Shown here: positions 22,823 through 32,275 of the stretch, piece after piece | Position numbering within the stretch: the stretch's first letter is position 1 | How the letters are laid out: every line of letters starts with the position of its first letter | Assembly (NCBI GenBank): GCA_030537735.1 | Contig: JAUNVG010000004.1 | Location: 81,084 to 145,083, forward strand | From: Actinomycetaceae bacterium | Lineage (GTDB): Bacteria > Actinomycetota > Actinomycetes > Actinomycetales > Actinomycetaceae | Direction: 5' to 3' | DNA: 64,000 bases | The notes under the pieces: generated by a model | The model's database searches: none | The model's input: the letters and a program-made list of their open reading frames with translations, nothing else | What the model was told of the DNA's origin: nothing | Program-made: the position numbers and the translations under genes

Positions 22823-25558
22823 TTAGCGTTTCTTCTTGGCCCGTCGCGCCGCACGGTTTCCGGCTTTGCGGCCAGCGCCGGTGGAATCCTCATCGGGAAC
22901 CCCATCAGGGTCACCTGAACCTGCCGGCCCAGACATCGTCATATCGCCCATGGCCTTATGTCCGACGTCGCCCATGACGTTGCTATCAGCGCTCGCCCCT
23001 TCTTCCTGCTGAATTTGGCGCAGCGCCTGTTCGAACTGTCCCATGAAGGCGAAAGCTTGCTTAACCGATTCTTCGCGGATGCGTTCCATCATCGCGGTGA
23101 ACATTTGTGCACCCTCGGAGGCGTATTCAACGAGCGGATCTCTTTGTCCCATGGCTCGCAGGCCAATGCCTTCTTTCAGATAGTCCATCTCATACAGGTG
23201 CTCACGCCACGCACTGTCAACCGATGCTAAAACCACACGTCTTTCTAGCTCTGCCGCCGGATCGTCTCCTAGCTGTTGCAAAGCTAGCGGGTTCTCGCAG
23301 AGGGCTTCGCGCAGTTTTTGATACTCAATACGAATATCATCGCCGTATTCGTATTCGATTGCTTCGCGGTCTAACCCCTGCACTCCACCGGCACTCTCAA
23401 GCAGGGCTCGGGGCGTGATGGTCACCGGATAGTAGGTCCGCAGTGTTTCGTGAAGCTGCTCCAGGTCCCACTCTTGAGGATTGTCACTCATGGTGAACTG
23501 AGATACTACAGAAGATATCAACGTGCTCATGAAGAAAGCCATCTGTTCGGCCATATCTTCACCTTCAAGCACCCGCTGACGCTCGCTGTAGATACGTTCT
23601 CTTTGGCCAGTCATCACGTCGTCGTACTTCAACACATTCTTTCGAATCTCAAAGTTACGCGCTTCTTTTTGTTTCTGCGCAGATTCGATTGAGCGCGAAA
23701 AACTCTTCAGCTCAAGCGGCTCATCTTCCGAGTAACCCGATGACATGACCCTTTGCACCAAAGCATTGTTGAATAGGCGCATAAGGTCATCTTCCAAAGA
23801 AAGATAGAAACGCGATTCACCCGGATCACCCTGGCGCCCAGACCGGCCGCGCAGCTGATTATCAATACGACGCGAATCATGCCGCTCTGTACCTAGAACG
23901 TAAAGACCACCTAGCTCAACTACTTCATCGTGTTCGGCGGCTACGGCCTTCCTGGCGGTTTCGATTACCTCAGGCCACTGCGCTTCATACTCTTCAGCGT
24001 CCTCCTTAGGATCTAAACCGCGGGCGTTCATCTCCACAATCGCCACGAACTCCGGGTTCCCACCAAGCATAATGTCGGTTCCGCGCCCCGCCATATTGGT
24101 AGCAACTGTAACCGCTCCCTTTCGGCCGGCCATAGCCACCACTGCGGATTCGCGTGCGTGCTGCTTGGCGTTTAACACTTCGTGCCGGATCCCCTTTTCC
24201 TTCAACATGGAGGATACAATCTCGGATTTTTCGACCGAGGTGGTTCCTACAAGTACAGGCTGCCCCACCTTGTGGCGCTCGGCAATGTCATCAACAATCG
24301 CCCGGAACTTAGCGTCCGCCGTCAAGTACACCTTATCTAGCTGGTCCTGACGAATCATAGGCTTATTCGTCGGGACTGGAATAACTCCAATCTTGTAGGT
24401 TGAAGCGAATTCTGCAGCTTCTGTTTCAGCCGTACCGGTCATACCGCTCCGCGAACCTTCCGGATAAAGCCGGAAGTAGTTTTGCAAAGTAATGGTGGCA
24501 AGAGTCTGGTTCTCAGCCTTGATCTGCACACCTTCTTTGGCTTCTATGGCTTGATGCATGCCTTCGTTGTAACGCCGCCCCGGCAGTACGCGCCCGGTGT
24601 GTTCATCCACGATTAGAACTTCTCCATCAGCCACGATGTAGTCCTTATCGCGGCTGAACAGTTCTTTCGCCTTAATAGCGTTATTAAACATCCCAATTAG
24701 CGGGGTGTTAGCCGGGTCGTAGAGGTTATCGATCCCGAGCTGCTGTTCAATGTAGTCAATACCTGGCTCGAGTACGCCTACGGTGTGTTTCTTTTCATCT
24801 ACTTCGTAGTCATGGTCGCGCTTCATATTCTTCACAAGCTGGGCGAAGGAAACGTACCAGGGGTTAACCCCACCTACTGCCGGGCCAGAAATAATCAAGG
24901 GGGTACGTGCTTCATCAATCAAGATGGAGTCAACTTCGTCAACGATCACGAAGTTGTGACCGCGCTGCACCATGTCTTCGCGCCGTTGCGCCATGTTGTC
25001 ACGCAAATAATCAAAGCCGAACTCATTGTTCGTGCCGTAGGTGATATCGCAGTTATAATGCTCTCTGCGCTCGGCTGGGGTCTGCCCCACCAAAATACAC
25101 CCGCAAGTAATTCCTAGCCTGCGGTAGACCCTGCCCATAAGTTCTGACTGGTATTCGGCAAGATAATCATTTACCGTAACCACGTGCACGCCCTTACCGT
25201 CCAATGCACGCAGGTACGACGGCAAAGTAGCAACCAAAGTTTTGCCTTCACCGGTCTTCATTTCCGCGATGTTTCCCTGATGGAGCGCTGCCCCACCTAT
25301 TATCTGAACGCGAAATGGCCGCATCCCCAGGGCGCGGTCGGCTGCTTCCCGCACTGTAGCGAAAGCTTCCACCATCAGGTCATCTAGAGTCTCGCCTTCA
25401 CGAAGACGTCGTCTAAACTCTTCGGTCTTGGCGGTGAGTTCCTCGTCGCTGAGCGCCTTGAACTCATCTTCCAGCGCTTCTACTTGGTCGGCGATTCCCT
25501 CAAGTTTACGAAGTGCGCGACCTTCTCCGATGCGCAGGATCTTGTCAAAGATAGACAC
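22823..25558 (-). CDS. secA: Preprotein translocase ATPase SecA
   Basis: 911 residues. The motor of Sec secretion: pushes unfolded preproteins through SecYEG. Seen: G-E-G-K-T Walker A in the [10 protein letters not shown] block, D-E-V-D-S DEAD-type Walker B, the preprotein cross-linking domain, [11 protein letters not shown] and G-R-S-G-R-Q-G-D (helicase motifs of NBD2), then the scaffold and wing domains. The C-terminus ends in R-R-A-K-K-K-R and lacks the Cys-rich zinc SecB-binding tail, typical for actinobacteria. The start GTG at 25558 follows GGGGAGAG. It matches the housekeeping SecA1, not the shorter SecA2. Confidence 0.97.
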   Translation of the reverse strand: MSIFDKILRIGEGRALRKLEGIADQVEALEDEFKALSDEELTAKTEEFRRRLREGETLDDLMVEAFATVREAADRALGMRPFRVQIIGGAALHQGNIAEMKTGEGKTLVATLPSYLRALDGKGVHVVTVNDYLAEYQSELMGRVYRRLGITCGCILVGQTPAERREHYNCDITYGTNNEFGFDYLRDNMAQRREDMVQRGHNFVIVDEVDSILIDEARTPLIISGPAVGGVNPWYVSFAQLVKNMKRDHDYEVDEKKHTVGVLEPGIDYIEQQLGIDNLYDPANTPLIGMFNNAIKAKELFSRDKDYIVADGEVLIVDEHTGRVLPGRRYNEGMHQAIEAKEGVQIKAENQTLATITLQNYFRLYPEGSRSGMTGTAETEAAEFASTYKIGVIPVPTNKPMIRQDQLDKVYLTADAKFRAIVDDIAERHKVGQPVLVGTTSVEKSEIVSSMLKEKGIRHEVLNAKQHARESAVVAMAGRKGAVTVATNMAGRGTDIMLGGNPEFVAIVEMNARGLDPKEDAEEYEAQWPEVIETARKAVAAEHDEVVELGGLYVLGTERHDSRRIDNQLRGRSGRQGDPGESRFYLSLEDDLMRLFNNALVQRVMSSGYSEDEPLELKSFSRSIESAQKQKEARNFEIRKNVLKYDDVMTGQRERIYSERQRVLEGEDMAEQMAFFMSTLISSVVSQFTMSDNPQEWDLEQLHETLRTYYPVTITPRALLESAGGVQGLDREAIEYEYGDDIRIEYQKLREALCENPLALQQLGDDPAAELERRVVLASVDSAWREHLYEMDYLKEGIGLRAMGQRDPLVEYASEGAQMFTAMMERIREESVKQAFAFMGQFEQALRQIQQEEGASADSNVMGDVGHKAMGDMTMSGPAGSGDPDGVPDEDSTGAGRKAGNRAARRAKKKR

Positions 25559-25649
25559 GTCTCTCCCCAGTCAGTTGCGGATGTACACGCTATTTATTGT
25601 AAACCCCAGCTTACCAATACTTCGCATACAGCTACCGGAGGCACAATAG

Positions 25650-25687
25650 AAGGTGCGCAGCCACCTTTTCAAAGGGCTGCGCACCTT
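25650..25687. terminator. Hairpin terminator between hpf and secA
   Basis: A 13-bp perfect stem AAGGTGCGCAGCC (25650-25662) with GGCTGCGCACCTT (25675-25687) and a 12-base loop. It lies 13 bases after the hpf stop, between two genes read in the same direction. T's follow the stem only on the + strand (TTTT at 25686-25689), and the minus strand has a weak tract, so it may end hpf transcription only in part. Confidence 0.7.
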
Positions 25688-25699
25688 TTGACGCTTGAC

Positions 25700-26353
25700 T
25701 TAGGAAGCGATTACGGCGTTGAGTCGAATCACACCGTATGTCCAGCCTTCGCGGTGGTAAACGACGCAGGGCTGATTGGTGTCGGAGTCAATAAACAGGA
25801 AGAAGGGGTGACCGACTAGCTCCATCTGGTAGAGAGCTTGGTCCACCGACATGGGCTCAGCTTCATGCAGCTTCTGCCGCACGATTACGGGCGAATCTCC
25901 CCATTGTTCTTCGCGGGTTTCTCCCAACTTCAAGTCAGAAGCAGAGCGGAGGGAATCGTCTACGGGCTTATCCGGTGCCGGTGGCGTTTCTACTTCTTCG
26001 GGAACTATTCCTCCCAGATCTTGCGCAATTGGCTTGTTGTAGCGTCGCCGGTGATCTTTCGCACGGTCGCGAGCACGACGCAAGCGCTCGTACAATTTAC
26101 CAGCCGCGATGTCTACCGCCGCATACCGATCCGAGCTAGAGGCCTCGGCTCGAATAATGGGGCCTTTGCCGAATACTGTAAGTTCGATGCGCTCGGCAGT
26201 TTCCGCTTGTCGTGGATTACGCTCGTGGGTAAGTTCGACATCTATACGCTGAGCACGCGGGTAGAACTGCGTGACTTTGGATACTTTTGATTCCACGTAT
26301 TCGCGAAAATCCGGATGTATTTCGGCATTGCGTCCGGTGACTGTAATGTCCAT
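25700..26353 (-). CDS. hpf: Long-form ribosome hibernation promoting factor HPF
   Basis: 217 residues. N-terminal domain (about 1-105) is the HPF/YfiA fold that sits in the decoding site of the 30S subunit: M-D-I-T-V-T-G-R-N ... R-I-D-V-E-L-T-H-E-R-N, and Y-A-A-V-D-I-A-A-G-K-L-Y-E-R-L-R-R. A basic linker follows, then the C-terminal dimerisation domain (about 160-217) with M-S-V-D-Q-A-L-Y-Q-M-E-L-V-G-H-P-F-F-L-F and Y-H-R-E-G-W-T-Y-G-V-I-R-L. Long HPF makes 100S ribosome dimers in resting cells. A strong GGAGG lies 6 bases before the ATG. The leader has an unusual extra perfect anti-16S sequence, noted separately. Confidence 0.95.
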   Translation of the reverse strand: MDITVTGRNAEIHPDFREYVESKVSKVTQFYPRAQRIDVELTHERNPRQAETAERIELTVFGKGPIIRAEASSSDRYAAVDIAAGKLYERLRRARDRAKDHRRRYNKPIAQDLGGIVPEEVETPPAPDKPVDDSLRSASDLKLGETREEQWGDSPVIVRQKLHEAEPMSVDQALYQMELVGHPFFLFIDSDTNQPCVVYHREGWTYGVIRLNAVIAS

Positions 26354-26445
26354 GTTTTCCTCCAGGAAGTGGGAGGAGCGATATTATCCAGCTCCTATGA
26401 TTTGATATGCCAGGCACCTCGTTGCGCCAGGCCCTGCGTTTGGTT

Positions 26446-26456
26446 ATCACCTCCTT
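26446..26456 (-). promoter_or_regulatory. Perfect anti-16S (Shine-Dalgarno) sequence in the hpf leader, no start codon near
   Basis: On the minus strand the bases read AAGGAGGTGAT, an 11-base perfect complement to the usual 3' end of 16S rRNA. It lies 93 bases before the hpf ATG, on the same strand. The next codons, ATA ACC AAA, contain no start at normal distance. The hpf gene has its own GGAGG at 26359-26363. It could be a standby 30S site or a chance match. Confidence 0.35.
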
Positions 26457-26465
26457 GAAAGGTCC

Positions 26466-26495
26466 ACCAAGACAGGTGTTTTCAACCTGCTTGGT
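26466..26495. repeat. Interrupted hairpin between comFC and hpf
   Basis: ACCAAG-A-CAGGT (26466-26477) and ACCTG-CTTGGT (26485-26495) pair as 6 plus 5 bp around a single bulged base, with a 7-base loop. It lies 34 bases after the comFC stop and in the hpf 5' region. It could be a weak terminator for comFC or a leader structure near the free Shine-Dalgarno sequence. Confidence 0.45.
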
Positions 26496-26528
26496 AAGGT
26501 CAATTCTACTGCAATACGGTGACGAACG

Positions 26529-27197
26529 TCACGCTTTATGGTTTTTCAGCGCGCCGTGCGCCTTCGCAACCGTAATTGCAGCGACGGCGGGAAATCCTTT
26601 ACTGGCTAACACTTCAGCAGCTGTTTGCAAGGTGGCGCCAGTTGTGACTACGTCATCAACTAAAACCACCGCCGCGCTGGGTGATAACTTCATCCGCATC
26701 TTTCGATTGGCACGCTTAAGCTGGTTACGTCCCCGTTGAGATGCGGACATCAGCGGCATCGATAGCGCCTGAAGATTGCGGGCTTGGACGCCGCTTTCAA
26801 CCATGGCGCGCCGGACACCTCGCGCAATCGCCGGGGTTATGAGCATGCCTTTCCATTTACGTAAGCTAGGCGAAGGCATCGGCACTATATCTACCTTGTC
26901 CAAGATTCCAGCGACCTCTTTGGATAATGCTCTTCCAAGCTCACAGCCCGCTTCTTCGAACCATTCATCTACTCGAACCCAAGGACGGTATTTGGCAGCC
27001 AAAATGATTTCCCGCAACGCCCCACCGTATAGCGACACGGACACTCCCGTAATGGGTGGGTCTGCGGGCAAGCTCCAGGTAATGGGTGAGCCATAGGCTA
27101 ACTGCCAACAGTTTGGGCAAAGGGTGGTATCCCACTGACCGCACCCCAAGCATTGGGTCGGCACAAGTACGTTGTAAAGCTCTGACAGTATTTGCAC
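26529..27197 (-). CDS. ComFC-family phosphoribosyltransferase-like protein
   Basis: 222 residues from a GTG at 27197. The N-terminus has a zinc ribbon (C-L-G-C ... C-P-N-C at about 16-33), then a phosphoribosyltransferase fold with the PRPP loop V-V-L-V-D-D-V-V-T-T-G-A-T. This is the ComFC/GntX family. In naturally competent bacteria ComFC helps DNA uptake, but in actinobacteria its role is unsettled. The order SecA-HPF-ComFC-LpqB-MtrB-MtrA matches mycobacteria. The upstream 125 bases to lpqB hold no gene. Confidence 0.82.
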   Translation of the reverse strand: MQILSELYNVLVPTQCLGCGQWDTTLCPNCWQLAYGSPITWSLPADPPITGVSVSLYGGALREIILAAKYRPWVRVDEWFEEAGCELGRALSKEVAGILDKVDIVPMPSPSLRKWKGMLITPAIARGVRRAMVESGVQARNLQALSMPLMSASQRGRNQLKRANRKMRMKLSPSAAVVLVDDVVTTGATLQTAAEVLASKGFPAVAAITVAKAHGALKNHKA

Positions 27198-27322
27198 ACT
27201 ACTTTTCTAAGGCAGCCGTCGATAACAGGCCAGGTACTATGGCGTCTTCAGTGCACAAGGGCACTTGTTAATAACTCCTTTATGGATCCAAAGTGAACTG
27301 CCAGATATTTGGCCGCGCACAT

Positions 27323-28978
27323 TCATCGTGGATAGCTGTATTCCAACGCCACCTCAGGAATATATCGCCACGACGCTCCCGAGCGGGTATACCCGCTTCC
27401 TGAGCTGGTGCGTAATATCACCGTTTGCGTTGAAGCTCCGGCGGATACCGAAACTGCATCGCTGGGCGCTGCCACGACTTTAGCCGGCATCAGCATGTTT
27501 GAGATAGCCAGGTGTTTTTCTTCTGATTCTTTGACCAAAATGATTACGTTGTTGTTACCGGACCAGGAAGAGTCCAGCACTGTCCCTTTGAAACCTTCTA
27601 TCCTGGTTGGTTCTTCCAAGCTAATCGGCTTACCGTCCGCAGAGCGCCGTATCGCCGCGACCCACAGGGAAGGGGATTTACCTCCGCGAGTGACTAGGGC
27701 CTTGGCCCCGTCGGGACTGACTGCAAGATCCACGATGCGGTCTCCACTTTCGGCCCAGGTTGCTTGCACTTGTACCAAGCCGTGTCCGGGGTTGGCGGCA
27801 TTAATTGCTCCCGCCGAAGTGAACCACACCCAAGAGAGCCTATCCACTGACGGTCTAGTCATGTCCGCCACGGTTGCTAATACCGTAGGCTGTGTGGAAC
27901 CGCGAGCGACATACATCAGTTGCCCACCAGATAGGTACACAAGCGGTGAGGACGCTAAAGGCCCAATCGTCGGGAAACTGACGGACGTCCCCATTTGGGT
28001 TGCGTCCAGCACCACTTCGCCATCTATCGCCAATCCATCCGGTCGGATCGAAACGATTGACCCCATGGCCCAGTCCAGGCCGGGAGGGAGCGATCCTTCA
28101 GAAAGCTTTATGCCGTTTATTTTGATCCGCGCTTCCGAGGCATTCGCTACCTGCACCAGGGTGGAGTTCACCTGCCATTGAAACATCTCCTGCGCTTTAG
28201 TGTCACTAAGAGGTGGGCCTTCGAGTTCTACTAGTGCGCGCCCGTTTTGAATGTCGACGCTCCTAAGTGGAAGCTTAGCGCCTTCGGGGACAGCAGAAAT
28301 TACCGCTGGAGATAGCTGCTGGCTTGGCCCTTGGAGTAAAGATTGCATTAGGTAGCCAGCCAGTCGGCGCCGAGGAAACCACCTTTGATCGCCCACCAGG
28401 GTACTAGCGTCTGGAGATAAGTAATAGACGCTACTTTGTTGGAAGGCGGTTTCAAAAACGGTTTGCGATACCACCACTCCGGCGGGGAGTTCTTGAATCC
28501 TCCATTGTCGTTGCGGGTTCTGTACAACCGTGAAGTTAAAAGTCTCTGGTGTAGCTGGGTACTGCATCCGGTATTGACCGTCAGAAGTAAGGACTCCCTC
28601 GATTGAGGTCTCTACCTGCAGCTGGTCACCGTCGTGAGCAATCATAGGCACCTGGTCGTTGGCGTATATCTGTACCTGCGCATCAGGCTGCCAGTTCTTA
28701 CGGGCCTCGTCTGTAAGATAAGTTCGGGCAACTTGGAAGTCGTCGCTCCACCCAGCTGCGGATGCGCGCAAGAAATCGCGGACGATTCCTTCTGGGCTGT
28801 CATCTTCTACCGGCCCGTAGCCCTTCAACTGCAAAGAAGCTGAGTCGGGGGGAGCTAGTTCAAACTTGGTTACCGGTCCGGACGTGGGAAGACTTTGGCA
28901 GCTTGTTAGCGATAGTGGCACGACAACCAGGGAAGTGACGGCGGCAGTTAGGAGGCGGGTAAAGCGCTTACTATTCAT
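27323..28978 (-). CDS. lpqB: MtrAB-associated lipoprotein LpqB
   Basis: 551 residues from the ATG at 28978, which overlaps the mtrB stop by 8 bases; the frame could start up to 18 codons earlier. A signal peptide ends at a lipobox L-T-S-C. Then come a GerMN-like domain (about 190-305) and a propeller-like C-terminal region (about 310-551) with repeated V-A-T-V-A-D-M/ I-V-D-L-A-V-S-P-D-G-A-K-A-L-V blades. LpqB binds the MtrB sensor outside the membrane and tunes its signalling to the envelope. Read in the mtrA-mtrB-lpqB operon. Confidence 0.92.
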   Translation of the reverse strand: MNSKRFTRLLTAAVTSLVVVPLSLTSCQSLPTSGPVTKFELAPPDSASLQLKGYGPVEDDSPEGIVRDFLRASAAGWSDDFQVARTYLTDEARKNWQPDAQVQIYANDQVPMIAHDGDQLQVETSIEGVLTSDGQYRMQYPATPETFNFTVVQNPQRQWRIQELPAGVVVSQTVFETAFQQSSVYYLSPDASTLVGDQRWFPRRRLAGYLMQSLLQGPSQQLSPAVISAVPEGAKLPLRSVDIQNGRALVELEGPPLSDTKAQEMFQWQVNSTLVQVANASEARIKINGIKLSEGSLPPGLDWAMGSIVSIRPDGLAIDGEVVLDATQMGTSVSFPTIGPLASSPLVYLSGGQLMYVARGSTQPTVLATVADMTRPSVDRLSWVWFTSAGAINAANPGHGLVQVQATWAESGDRIVDLAVSPDGAKALVTRGGKSPSLWVAAIRRSADGKPISLEEPTRIEGFKGTVLDSSWSGNNNVIILVKESEEKHLAISNMLMPAKVVAAPSDAVSVSAGASTQTVILRTSSGSGYTRSGASWRYIPEVALEYSYPR

Positions 28979-30791
28979 GTTCACCACCGCTCTCATTTTG
29001 CTCTTCGGCGTTGTCTTTAGCCGCGTTGTCACTGACTGCGTTCACCGTTGAGGACTCTGTAATGCCCGGTACTGTTTCGGTGTCTGATTCTGGCCATATG
29101 CCTAGTGGGCTAGATTCTAACTGTTGACCAACTTTGCGTGGTATCACGACCAGGAAAGCAGATCCCTTACCGAGTTCTCCCCAAGCAGTTAGGGATCCGC
29201 CGTGTAGAGCTACATCTTCGTGAGCTATCGACAGGCCGAGGCCGGTGCCTCCGGTGGTGCGGGCGCGAGCCGGATCTGCGCGGAAGAACCTTTTGAAAAC
29301 TTGCTTACAAGTCTGTTCATCCATTCCAATACCGTAGTCACGAACCCGAACAGCAGCGGCGGAATCGTTAACGGCTACTACTATGTGCACTGGTTTTCTT
29401 TCCGCATGTTCGATGGCGTTTACTACTAGGTTCCTCAGCACTCGTTCCATGCGGCGATGATCCGCCTGCGCCGTACAGCGGCTGGATTGGGATTCAACTG
29501 TGACTACTACCCCGTTCTTATTGGCTAGTGGCTTGGCTTGCTCTACAACCTTGTTTACTACTTCACCCAGATCTACCTCTTCAGCGTCGAGGGCTGCTGA
29601 TTGCGCGTCGTAGCGTGATATTTCTAGCAAGTCGGCCAGCATTTTTTCGAGCCTATCTACTTGCTCGTGAAGAAGCACTGCGGTGCGAGCGGTAATGGGG
29701 TCAAAATCTTCTCTGGCGTCGTAGATGATTTCTTCCGCCATGCGAATGGTAGTTAGTGGGGTTCTCAGTTCGTGGGAGACATCGGAAACGAACCTTTGTT
29801 CCAGCTGTGATAGTTCATCGTATTCGTTGATCTTGTCAGCCAACGACTTAGCCATGTCGTTAAAGGCGTGCGCTAAGTGCGCCATTTCGTTTTCCCCGTG
29901 TGGGTCAACCCTAACGCTTAAGTCTCCTTTAGCTAACTCCATTGCCGCTTCTGCGGTGGTTCTAACCGGTCTAAGGATGCGGTACGTTACCAAAAGTAGC
30001 CCCAGCACTAATACCAGCACCACTGGGATTGACCCGATCGCCAAAGTTGAAAGGATCATTCCTATAGTTGCCTGCTCATCTGCTAGGGAATACACCGTGT
30101 AGAGCTCATATTCACCCGCTAACGGCAAGCTCACTAGCGATCCGACGATGATCCCTGGAACCGTTTCGTTAGCCACCGGTATGGCTACCGACTGGTAGTA
30201 CTGTCCATCTCCGAATGAAGTCTTGTGCCGCATTTGCGTGGTTATCAGATGCACCAGATCACGATCAACGATGTCGTTTATAGTTAGCGGCACAGTCCTG
30301 TTAGGTGAACGCAGAAGCATGGTAGAGACCACGCCGGCTGAGGAAGAAGATGACTGTAAGGATGAGACTACTTGGTTAGCTAGTTCTTGAATCTGATCCG
30401 GTGTTGAGGCGGTGGACTGATCGAAGGTTCCCTGGGCTTGACTGAAACGTATTGAAGCGTCCGCTAATATCTGTTCGCGTCTTTGTTCGAAGACATTACC
30501 GCGCACCTGATAAGTCACTGTTACGAACAGCATTGCCAGAACGAGGACGATTACTGCGCCCATACCAGCAACCACCTGCAGTGAGATTGATTGCCTGATG
30601 TAGCGCACCAGAAAGTTGTTTTTCCCGCGTTCTTTTACTTTCTGAGCCACCGCGACCATCGCAGACTTTAGCCTATCTACGGCAGTTAAACCGCGAGTGG
30701 GTGCAGATTCTTCCGGCCGCTTCGGGGCGCGTGCCTGTACAACTACAGTTCCCGGGTCTACCCCATCGTGCTGTTGCTCGGTGACTGACAT
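28971..30791 (-). CDS. mtrB: Sensor histidine kinase MtrB
   Basis: 606 residues, slightly long because of a charged, Glu/Asn-rich tail. Cytosolic N-terminal 65 residues, membrane helix 1 (about 72-95), extracytoplasmic sensor of about 160 residues, helix 2 (about 250-272), HAMP (about 272-325), DHp with the phospho-acceptor His 340 in F-V-S-D-V-S-H-E-L-R-T-P-L, and a catalytic domain with N-A-I-E-H-A, D-Y-G-I-G-M and G-G-T-G-L-G-L-S-I-A. Partner of MtrA in cell-division and wall-homeostasis control. It overlaps mtrA by one base. Confidence 0.95.
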   Translation of the reverse strand: MSVTEQQHDGVDPGTVVVQARAPKRPEESAPTRGLTAVDRLKSAMVAVAQKVKERGKNNFLVRYIRQSISLQVVAGMGAVIVLVLAMLFVTVTYQVRGNVFEQRREQILADASIRFSQAQGTFDQSTASTPDQIQELANQVVSSLQSSSSSAGVVSTMLLRSPNRTVPLTINDIVDRDLVHLITTQMRHKTSFGDGQYYQSVAIPVANETVPGIIVGSLVSLPLAGEYELYTVYSLADEQATIGMILSTLAIGSIPVVLVLVLGLLLVTYRILRPVRTTAEAAMELAKGDLSVRVDPHGENEMAHLAHAFNDMAKSLADKINEYDELSQLEQRFVSDVSHELRTPLTTIRMAEEIIYDAREDFDPITARTAVLLHEQVDRLEKMLADLLEISRYDAQSAALDAEEVDLGEVVNKVVEQAKPLANKNGVVVTVESQSSRCTAQADHRRMERVLRNLVVNAIEHAERKPVHIVVAVNDSAAAVRVRDYGIGMDEQTCKQVFKRFFRADPARARTTGGTGLGLSIAHEDVALHGGSLTAWGELGKGSAFLVVIPRKVGQQLESSPLGIWPESDTETVPGITESSTVNAVSDNAAKDNAEEQNESGGEHE

Positions 30792-31477
30792 TATGCCGAG
30801 GCTGCGGATCCGGCTCGGTAGCCGACACCACGTACAGTTATGACAATCTGCGGATGCTCAGGATCGCGTTCGATTTTCGCTCGTAAACGCTGCACATGCA
30901 CATTCACTAGCCTGGTGTCAGCCGCATGCCGGTAGCCCCATACCTTTTCTAATAGTTCCTCGCGGGAAAAGACCCGCCAGGGTGCGCGGCCCAAGGCTAC
31001 GAGCAAGTCGAACTCCAGGGGCGTAAGTGGTATGACTTGACCGTCACGTTTAACTTGATGGCCAGATACATCTACGTGAATATCACCCAGATGCAAATGT
31101 TCTTCCACCATGTCTTCACGGCCACGCAAACGGGCTTTCACTCTGGCTACTAGCTCTTTGGGTTTAAATGGCTTGGGGACGTAGTCGTCAGCTCCGGCCT
31201 CTAGTCCGGCCACTACATCAGCAGTATCTGAACGCGCTGTAAGCATAACTATGGGAACGTCTGACTCCAGGCGTATGCGGTTACAGATTTCTATTCCATC
31301 CAGCCCTGGCAGCATCACGTCCAAGAGCACTAGGTCGGGGTCATATTGGCGAAATGAGTCCAGTGCCGTAGTTCCACTGTGGCAGTAGGAAACATCGTAC
31401 CCTTCGGTTCCAAGGACGATGCCGATCATTTCAGCTAGAGCCACATCGTCATCAACCACTAAGATTCTCGCGTTCAT
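30791..31477 (-). CDS. mtrA: Response regulator MtrA
   Basis: 228 residues. Receiver domain (about 3-115) with acidic pocket D9-D11, phospho-acceptor D53 in L-V-L-L-D-V-M-L-P-G, T-A-R and K-P-F-K-P-K; OmpR-type winged helix (about 128-225) with L-T-P-L-E-F-D-L-L and R-L-V-N-V-H-V-Q-R-L-R-A-K-I. The sequence C-H-S-G-T-T-A-L-D is the MtrA signature. Controls division, replication-linked and cell-wall genes. The 123 bases upstream hold a repeated TTCCAGTG that may be its own control site. Confidence 0.95.
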   Translation of the reverse strand: MNARILVVDDDVALAEMIGIVLGTEGYDVSYCHSGTTALDSFRQYDPDLVLLDVMLPGLDGIEICNRIRLESDVPIVMLTARSDTADVVAGLEAGADDYVPKPFKPKELVARVKARLRGREDMVEEHLHLGDIHVDVSGHQVKRDGQVIPLTPLEFDLLVALGRAPWRVFSREELLEKVWGYRHAADTRLVNVHVQRLRAKIERDPEHPQIVITVRGVGYRAGSAASA

Positions 31478-31521
31478 ATTACGATATTGTCACGAAAACA
31501 GAATCATTGCAGTGTTATCAC

Positions 31522-31545
31522 TTCCAGTGTCTGTCATTTCCAGTG
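31522..31545. promoter_or_regulatory. Direct repeat TTCCAGTG upstream of mtrA
   Basis: TTCCAGTG occurs at 31522-31529 and 31538-31545, 16 bases start to start, about 45-68 bases before the mtrA ATG (CACTGGAA read in the mtrA direction). A tandem half-site of this kind fits an OmpR-family dimer, so autoregulation by MtrA is a reasonable guess. No other support. Confidence 0.35.
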
Positions 31546-31600
31546 CACACTATTGGGTACAAACGTCTACCTTGTTCTGTTATCCCGCGGCCACGTGAGC

Positions 31601-32158
31601 TCACAGGGGGCGATCTTCGTCGCCAGGCACTCCCCCATTAACGACACGAAGCCCGCGAACAGGGTCTTTGGGGGAGGAACTTTGCCCCATCTGCGTTCTT
31701 TCTTCACCGCTGGTTCTGGAAGGACGCGGGTCAGGGGAATAGGGCCCCCACGGTACTTTTTTCTCCTTGGGCAAGCCTTCTTGTGCCCGACGTTTCCTGC
31801 TTGCTTTCACCGCCGGGTGATTTGAACCGTAAGAATAGATACGCTCGGTATTTTGGTCGTGTGCCCGCGCGTCACTACTGTCACTTCCGGCCCTTGAGTG
31901 AGCTACGTTCCTAACCGCTTCAGCTAAGGCCATGATGTCGTCGTCTGAAGGTGGCGCGGGCTCAAAGTCAGTAGCCAAGCGAATTATCTGCCAGCCTCGC
32001 GGCGCCGTTAAACGGTTGGCGTGCTCAGCGCAAAGTTCGTATGCCTGCGGCTCTTTTCGCGTGGGCAAAGGACCTATAACGACTGTTGCCTGTGTATAGC
32101 TGTAGGTCATTACGGCGACAGCCGGTTGGCCACACTGTAAACGGGAACACTTTCGCAT
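31601..32158 (-). CDS. DUF3499 family protein
   Basis: 185 residues from the ATG at 32158. The N-terminal 90 residues carry the family features: M-R-K-C-S-R-L-Q-C-G-Q-P-A-V-A, Y-S-Y-T, and Y-E-L-C-A-E-H-A-N-R-L-T-A-P-R-G-W, where the Cys/Cys and Cys/His pairs form a zinc-ribbon-like site. The C-terminal half is charged, low-complexity and probably disordered. Function unknown; conserved near whiB2 in actinobacteria, where it sits divergent from a metallopeptidase-like gene as here. Confidence 0.85.
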   Translation of the reverse strand: MRKCSRLQCGQPAVAVMTYSYTQATVVIGPLPTRKEPQAYELCAEHANRLTAPRGWQIIRLATDFEPAPPSDDDIMALAEAVRNVAHSRAGSDSSDARAHDQNTERIYSYGSNHPAVKASRKRRAQEGLPKEKKVPWGPYSPDPRPSRTSGEERTQMGQSSSPKDPVRGLRVVNGGVPGDEDRPL

Positions 32159-32275
32159 GCTACTCACGCCACCCAATCTACGTGTCGAACAAGCCCATTA
32201 TTATGGGGCACGCCGGATAACTCGTGAAACGCTCCCCCGTCTCGACATTAACGCTGCTTCTGCGCCTGCTATGGT

